DNA of 50,572 nt from Acanthamoeba sp. SK_2022b (lineage: Eukaryota > Discosea > Longamoebia > Acanthamoebidae), in the NCBI GenBank assembly GCA_027943245.1, contig JANDJZ010000323.1, positions 1 to 50,572 of the forward strand, in the 5' to 3' direction. The position numbers and the translations under genes were made by a program. Under the pieces are notes generated by a model. That model saw only the letters and a program-made list of their open reading frames with translations. It was not told where the DNA came from and did not search any database. Positions 45,594 through 50,572 of this stretch are shown piece after piece (the stretch's first letter is position 1; each line of letters starts with the position of its first letter).

Positions 45594-46858
45594 TCATTCT
45601 GGTGGAGGGTGGCCATCGTCGCCCAGTTGGAGAGAGATCCAAAGGTCTTCAAGCGTTTGGTACATGCAGAAGGTGCCTGATGGGTCACTATAGACCGAGG
45701 GCGGCTGTGTGGGGGCAGGCAGCGCAGGAGCCCATCGGTCGAGCACGGTGATGCCCCATGAGAAGTCCCCACGCGAGTCGTAGAAGGACTGCCATCGGCC
45801 TATGGTATGCAGAAGGCTACCGTGCTTGTCCATCATAGGCGCTGTAAAAACGAACACAGGACTGGAGCTGACCGCGCTCTGCCTGAACACCTCGTCCGCC
45901 GCATTGGCTAGCTCCTCCCACGACGATGGCGGATACAGGTTCATGGAGTTCATCTCCTCCATCTCTTCCTGATGTCGCGACCAGGTGAGGGAGATGATAT
46001 AAACACTAGATAAACCGCTGCCGTCCCAACCGTACGAACCCGAGTATACTTCAAGAGGTTGCAAAACTGCTCGTTGAAGCCCGTGACCAACGTGATGGGA
46101 ATGGTGTTTCCTACCAGGCGATCTAGGCCCGGTGGCCAGTGGTGCTTGGGCAGGTAGAGCTCGGAGCGCTGCACCACCCGCTCGATAAACCAGGGCTCAT
46201 GGCTGCCCAGGCAGCTGAGGAGGTTGCTTGATGGGTGAGTGGAGAGAAGGCTTATCTGAGCAGAGGGCTGAATGTTCTCGTCGAGCAAGTCGACAAGCGA
46301 GAAAGGTCGAGGCCTAGGAAGAGCTTGGGGTGGGTAGAGGCTGGATAACCCTGACAATAACGGTGGTGATGAAGATGACGACGATGATGGAGCGGGAGAA
46401 GGGGAGGACGAAGATCCGACGCTGCTCTGGAGAATGAACCTGTCCATCTGGCCTTCCATCGTCTTTTGCCGCTTGGACATCCGGCGGAGCTTGCCTTTTA
46501 TCTCCTCCATCTGGCGTCGGACCTTCTTCAACTCCACAAGAAGCGCGAGTGAGAGGCTCGTCGTTTCCAGTTGTGTTGAAGAGCTCTCCCGTCGCTCAGA
46601 GTCGCAGTCCTTCTGCTCGTCTTCTCTCTCGGGCTCCTGGCCGCATAGCCGCTCAACTGCGACAGGCTGCAATGGCGCGTCGGACGCCTCCGGTGAGTGA
46701 CCACGGGAGGACGGCTTTCGGGGGCGCCCAAGCCTGGCAGCGCGCGGAGGGTCGGTGCATCTGTCTCCCTCGCCCAGTCGCGCACAGCGAGCGCAGGGGC
46801 GGTTGCGGTCGCAAGCAACGTGCCGAAGACGGCACGTATGGCAGGGGCGATGGAGCAT
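45594..46858 (-). CDS. Zn2Cys6 binuclear-cluster transcription factor with PAS-like domain
   Basis: Fungal-type DNA-binding regulator. Start MLHRPCHTCRLRHVACDRN; the six cysteines follow C-x2-C-x6-C-x5-C-x2-C-x8-C, then a basic RLGRPRKPSSRG. A coiled coil (VELKKVRRQMEEIKGKLRRM) would allow dimer formation, followed by a serine-rich linker and a folded region with HEPWFIERVVQRSELYLP. The segment GFNEQFCNLLKYTR / EEMEEMNSMNLYPPSSWEE, split by the intron about 45977-46051, resembles the PAS-like domain of Ert1/Rds2-type fungal regulators. The rest (VFVFTAPMMDKHGS, GITVLDRW) ends at the stop 45594-45596. It is divergent from ABCG copy 2 and convergent with copy 1, so it may regulate them. That role is inferred from position only. 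Confidence 0.8.
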
Positions 46859-47074
46859 AGTAGTGGTAGTGGTGGTTCACTTCCTTTGTGCCGGCCTTCG
46901 CTTCGTTTTCTCTCAAGAACTCCATTTTGCTACCTGCCGATTGGCCTCTTCGCGTTGCCCCTGTCAGCAAAATCCGAATGGCCAGCTCGCTTCTTTTTCC
47001 GAGTGGCTCCGTCGCGGAAGGCTCTTGATAAGGCTTCACAGCCGCAGAAGAAGTCTTCGCCTTCCACGCAAAGC
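46859..47074. promoter_or_regulatory. Shared promoter region of the Zn2Cys6 regulator and ABCG copy 2
   Basis: About 215 bp between the divergent start codons. I see no clear CGG-type triplet palindrome of the sort many Zn2Cys6 proteins bind, although single CGG/CCG triplets occur. Confidence 0.4.
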
Positions 47075-49039
47075 ATGCAGTCCGACACAAGTTCGTCCTC
47101 CTCCGGAGGGTCTTATGATGACGATGCCGCACTCCCGCCCACTCACCAAGACACTACGGACCTCTTTGATGACGCATCTGTACGTTGCTCCCCCTCCGGT
47201 TCTGTGTTGCGGTACCCTGCTAAGTCGACGCTCCACCCTGCCGGCACTTAAACAGGAGGACGAGCTCGCCAACGAGTACGGAGCGTCGGTATTTGCCCGA
47301 GTCGACCAGGACACGCCCTTCTCCAGTCGCCCACCCAAGAGCAAGCTCAACCTCGAGTGGCGCAACCTTAACTACAAGATTCAATACTCGCAACCTGCCT
47401 ATGATAACCGCCTCCTGCGGACGTTGATGAGCTTCGTCCCGCTTCCGGGTCCGCTGCTTACTCGGCTCGGTCTCCACACCACGGGCGAGATACCAATCCT
47501 CAACAACGTGAGCGGAAGCGTGCGCGCAGGCGAGCTCGTCGCCATCATGGGACCCACCGGCTCCGGCAAGACCACCCTCCTCAACGTCCTCTCCAAGCGC
47601 ATCACCCATGGCGGGGCCAATCACTTGACGGGCCAGGTGCTCATCAACGGGAACGACAAGGTCGACGCGGCACGACTCAAGCGACGGATGGCGTACGTGA
47701 TGCAGGACGACATCTTCTTCCCCGAGATCACGGTGCGCGAGACCGTGCGCACGGCGGCCATGCTCAAGCTGCCGCGCAAGATGTCGTCGGAGGCCAAGAA
47801 GGAAGCCGTGGAGGACGTGCTCAACGAGCTCGGCATTGCCCGATGCGCCAATACGATCGTTGGCGACGGCTGGACCGTACATGTTCCCCTCCTCGCCTGG
47901 CCTTCCGGTAAAATTGGCTCACTATTTTGCTCATGCGGGTGTCTGTATGCAGAGAGGAGTGTCCGGAGGGGAGAGGAAGCGAACGAACATCGCCACAGAG
48001 ATCGTGAGCAATCGACCCCTGGTCTTCCTCGATGAGCCCACCACAGGTTCAACACGCCACACCTATCTCTCGCTACCATATGAAGCGTAGCTCGAGCCTG
48101 ACCATTGCACAACAGGCCTGGACGCAGCAACGTCGCTCGGGCTCGTGGTTTCGATGCGAGCGCTGGCTCAAAGCGGACACACCGTGGTGGCGACCATCCA
48201 TCAGCCCTCTTCGGCCATGTTCCTCATGTTCGACCGCGTGATCCTGCTGGCAGAGGGTGGCTGGACGGTGTACTCGGGAGCGACCAAGGAAGTGCTGCCC
48301 TACTTTGCCTCTCTCGGTCTTCACGCACCCAGCGGCTACAATGCCGCCGACTTCATGCGTGCGTTCTCCTACATTCATATCCTTTCATTCTCCCATCCAC
48401 AGGTCGAGATGTGTCTGACGGCAAACAACAAACAAACAGTGGAGGTGGTGAGCTGTCACAAGGAGATCAAGGACGGTCGGACAGTGAGGCAGCTCCTGAT
48501 CGACTCATACCAGCGCAACCACCCAAAGGAAGACATGGTGAAAACTCACACGGACAATGAGGAGGAGGACGGCGACCAAAGGGAGCTTCAGGAGGCCGTG
48601 CGGGACCTGCGCAAGGGGAAGAAATACCCAACGCCTTTCTTGGCGCAGATGTGGGTCCTGGCCCAGCGCACCTTTAAACAGCGACGGCCCGAGATTCTCT
48701 GCTGGCGCCAGGTCGTTCTCTTCGTGGCTCTGGCTGTGCTGTCGGGGCTCCTGTGGTTGCGGCTAGACAACGACGGTGCGCTGCCCTCTCTGCCTAGACC
48801 TTCTGCTCTGCGATTGCTGACACAGCTTCATACCTGTAGAGCAAACAATCAGCGATCGAAATGGGTTCCTGTTCTTTAGGTACAGGGCCGTAGTAGTTTG
48901 AGTCTGTTGCGTTCGTGGCATCTAATCATCTCTTACCCGCCTTCACAGCGCAATGCAGTGGTTGATGATGCCCTGGTATGAGACTCTGATGGCCTGTACG
49001 TGCTAATTCTTCCTCCGCCGAATCACACCCACGCACAAG

Positions 49040-49101
<62 letters not shown>

Positions 49102-49921
49102 GTGCGTGGCAAGCTGCGTCGGTCTTACACCAAGTCCTCCAAAATCCAGTCCCAGCGGAGCGGGCTGTGCTGAACAAGGAGCGAGATACTGGCACCTACC
49201 GCCTCTCGGCCTACTATCTGGCCAAGGTCGTTGCCGAGGTGCCGCTGATGCTCGTTCTCCCTTTCGTCTACTCCTGCATCACGTACTGGATGGTAAACTC
49301 CGTTATCAATGCTCACTAATCAGCTCACTTATGCTAACTAGCCACAAAACACACGAGCAGATTGGGCTGGCGGAGCACGCCGGTGCCTTCTTCTTGTACC
49401 TGCTCGCCATCGGCATGATGGCCCTATTAAGCAGCGTAGTGGGTCTCCTCATCGCAATCACCGTCCCCGATATGGCCAAGGCCATGGTGACCTCGGTCAT
49501 AGTGCTGTTGGTCAGCGTGCTTCTCGGTAAGAGTGATAGAAGCATTCCTCACTTTGAATCATGCAAGGCTCTCTTACCACTACGCTCACTTCTCCTCGCG
49601 TTTCCAGGCGGGTTCTTTATCAGCAAGTACACACTGAGGGAGTGGGTCATATGGGCACGGTGGACATCGTTTATGAAGTACTCCTACGAGCTGGTCCTTC
49701 TCAACGAGTACGAGATCGGCGATGAGACCTTCACCCCGGCCGCCAACAGTCAGTACTTGACCAACACAACCGGAGGAGTAATCACGGGCGATGATGTGCT
49801 GGAGCGATACAACGTGGAGACTGAGATCTGGGCTGATTTCCTCTTCCTCGCGGGCTCCATCGTCCTCCTCCACATGTTGGCCTACCTCTCCTTGCGATTC
49901 CTCAACAAGAAACCATACTGA
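47075..49921 (+). CDS. ABCG/White-type ABC half-transporter (copy 2), multi-exon
   Basis: Paralogue of the transporter at 42678-45366. Start [18 protein letters not shown]; after the first intron the chain reads [20 protein letters not shown] and [13 protein letters not shown]. Walker [26 protein letters not shown], signature [13 protein letters not shown], Walker [12 protein letters not shown], and switch His in [11 protein letters not shown]. The linker is shorter than in copy 1. Membrane part: [60 protein letters not shown], then [18 protein letters not shown] and the end NKKPY, with TGA at 49919-49921. One intron holds an AC repeat. About nine or ten exons in positions like copy 1. Could pair with copy 1 or with itself; substrate unknown. 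Confidence 0.88.
47487..47869 (+). repeat. Nucleotide-binding block nearly identical to 43042-43424
   Basis: Counterpart in ABCG copy 2 of the block described for copy 1. A second short shared stretch spans the end of the following intron and the signature exon (47939-48000 versus 43497-43555). Confidence 0.9.
49041..49098. repeat. (AC)n repeat in an ABCG copy 2 intron
   Basis: About 58 bp of perfect AC repeat in the intron before the exon carrying [12 protein letters not shown]. Confidence 0.9.
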
Positions 49922-50080
49922 AAGAGACCAGTTCCTGCCTGCCTCGGGTTACCTCCCAGTACTATCACTTAAGGCCGCTCCACGCATAAATTGTCTTTGC
50001 TCTCTGGCTCGTTCTGGCTACGTGTCTTTATTGACCTCAATTATTAATTGAGATGTTAACCTCCACATTGCCCGCGTGCA

Positions 50081-50572
50081 TCAAGTCCGACCAATAAGCA
50101 GTTGGCCTAGGGCCGTGAGTTTCTGAGTGCATGCCTGACAGGATAACTCGAATGGAGTCAGCCCTTGTGCGTCGCGGGCCTTGATATCGGCTCCGTTCTG
50201 TGCAAGAGGAAGAGCTGAGGACCACCTTGGTGCGTCTTTGAGCATCAGATTGAGTCGAGGTTGGGATACGTCGATAAACAGCTTGACCATATCCACGTGG
50301 CCATTGAGCATGGCCAAGTGGAGCGGAGTGCATCCTTCTGGGGAGCGTGACTGCAGCTGCAGGTCGGGCTGGTGGCAGAGCAGCACCCGGGCGACATCCA
50401 CGTTTCCTGTGCTCGCTGCCCTGATTGGGTTTAAAAACTTGCCGCGTGCATAGCAGATAAGACCAGCAGGTTCACATACTCCATGAGCGCGGTCAGGCCT
50501 TGTGTGTTGGTGGCATTCACATCAGCTCCCTTGCCCAGCAAGTGGTGGATTGCCTGCATACTGCCTGTTCCG
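50081..50572 (-). CDS. Ankyrin-repeat protein, partial (5' part lies beyond the window)
   Basis: C-terminal end of a gene that continues past the right edge. The visible exons read AIHHLLGKGADVNATNTQGLTALME, an intron (about 50440-50500), AASTGNVDVARVLLCHQPDL, GCTPLHLAMLNGHVDMVKLF and NGADIKARDAQGLTPFELSC, then LTALGQLLIGRT and the stop at 50081-50083. These are three to four ankyrin repeats with the usual TPLHLA and DVNA/DIKA motifs. The rest of the protein, and so its role, cannot be seen. Confidence 0.8.

Noticed and set aside
46434..46860. Plus-strand frames opposite the Zn2Cys6 gene
   Set aside because: The minus strand has an exact six-cysteine cluster and coiled coil; the plus-strand frames have no domain.

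Overview
The window looks like nuclear DNA of a free-living amoebozoan, most likely Acanthamoeba or a close relative. Genes are GC-rich, closely packed and split by many short introns, often with CT or TG runs near the splice sites. The gene content also fits: F-box/WD40, RING-H2, several hybrid histidine kinases, ABCG half-transporters, a Zn2Cys6 regulator and ankyrin repeats. Coding spans below run from start codon to stop codon and include introns. I joined exons by hand using reading frame, GT/AG (occasionally GC/AG) signals and domain continuity, so individual junctions can be wrong.

Left part (1-8.8 kb): a minus-strand SAM/UIM/RING-H2 ubiquitin ligase with a polyglutamine tract; an AT-richer island (about 1.8-6.5 kb) holding a multi-exon gene that resembles a Mutator-like transposase with a C2H2 finger; and a plus-strand F-box/WD40 protein.

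Centre-left (8.8-18 kb): a minus-strand gene of about 25 exons that reads as one protein combining a RanBP2-type zinc finger, a coiled coil, a zinc ribbon, a HIT hydrolase domain with an intact histidine triad, two UBA domains, a UIM-like motif and a PARP catalytic domain with an H-Y-E triad. It is divergent from a dolichyldiphosphatase gene, which is followed by a NUP42-like FG nucleoporin with a CCCH finger.

Centre (18-27.4 kb): a giant signalling gene encoding Ser/Thr kinase, AAA-type ATPase, helical region, GAF, histidine kinase and receiver domains in one chain. Then come a 3-hydroxyacyl-CoA dehydratase gene and two small related minus-strand reading frames.

Right part (30.5-42.3 kb): three paralogous membrane-bound hybrid histidine kinases, two in tandem on the minus strand and one on the plus strand, with a phage T4 Rnl1-type RNA ligase gene between them. 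The two tandem kinases share a 209-bp identical block that includes intron sequence.

Right end (42.3-50.6 kb): two paralogous ABCG half-transporters flank a Zn2Cys6/PAS-type transcription factor that is divergent from the second transporter, an arrangement suggestive of local regulation. A partial ankyrin-repeat gene runs off the right edge. The most unusual item is the HIT-UBA-PARP fusion; the RNA ligase and the regulator-transporter cluster come next.
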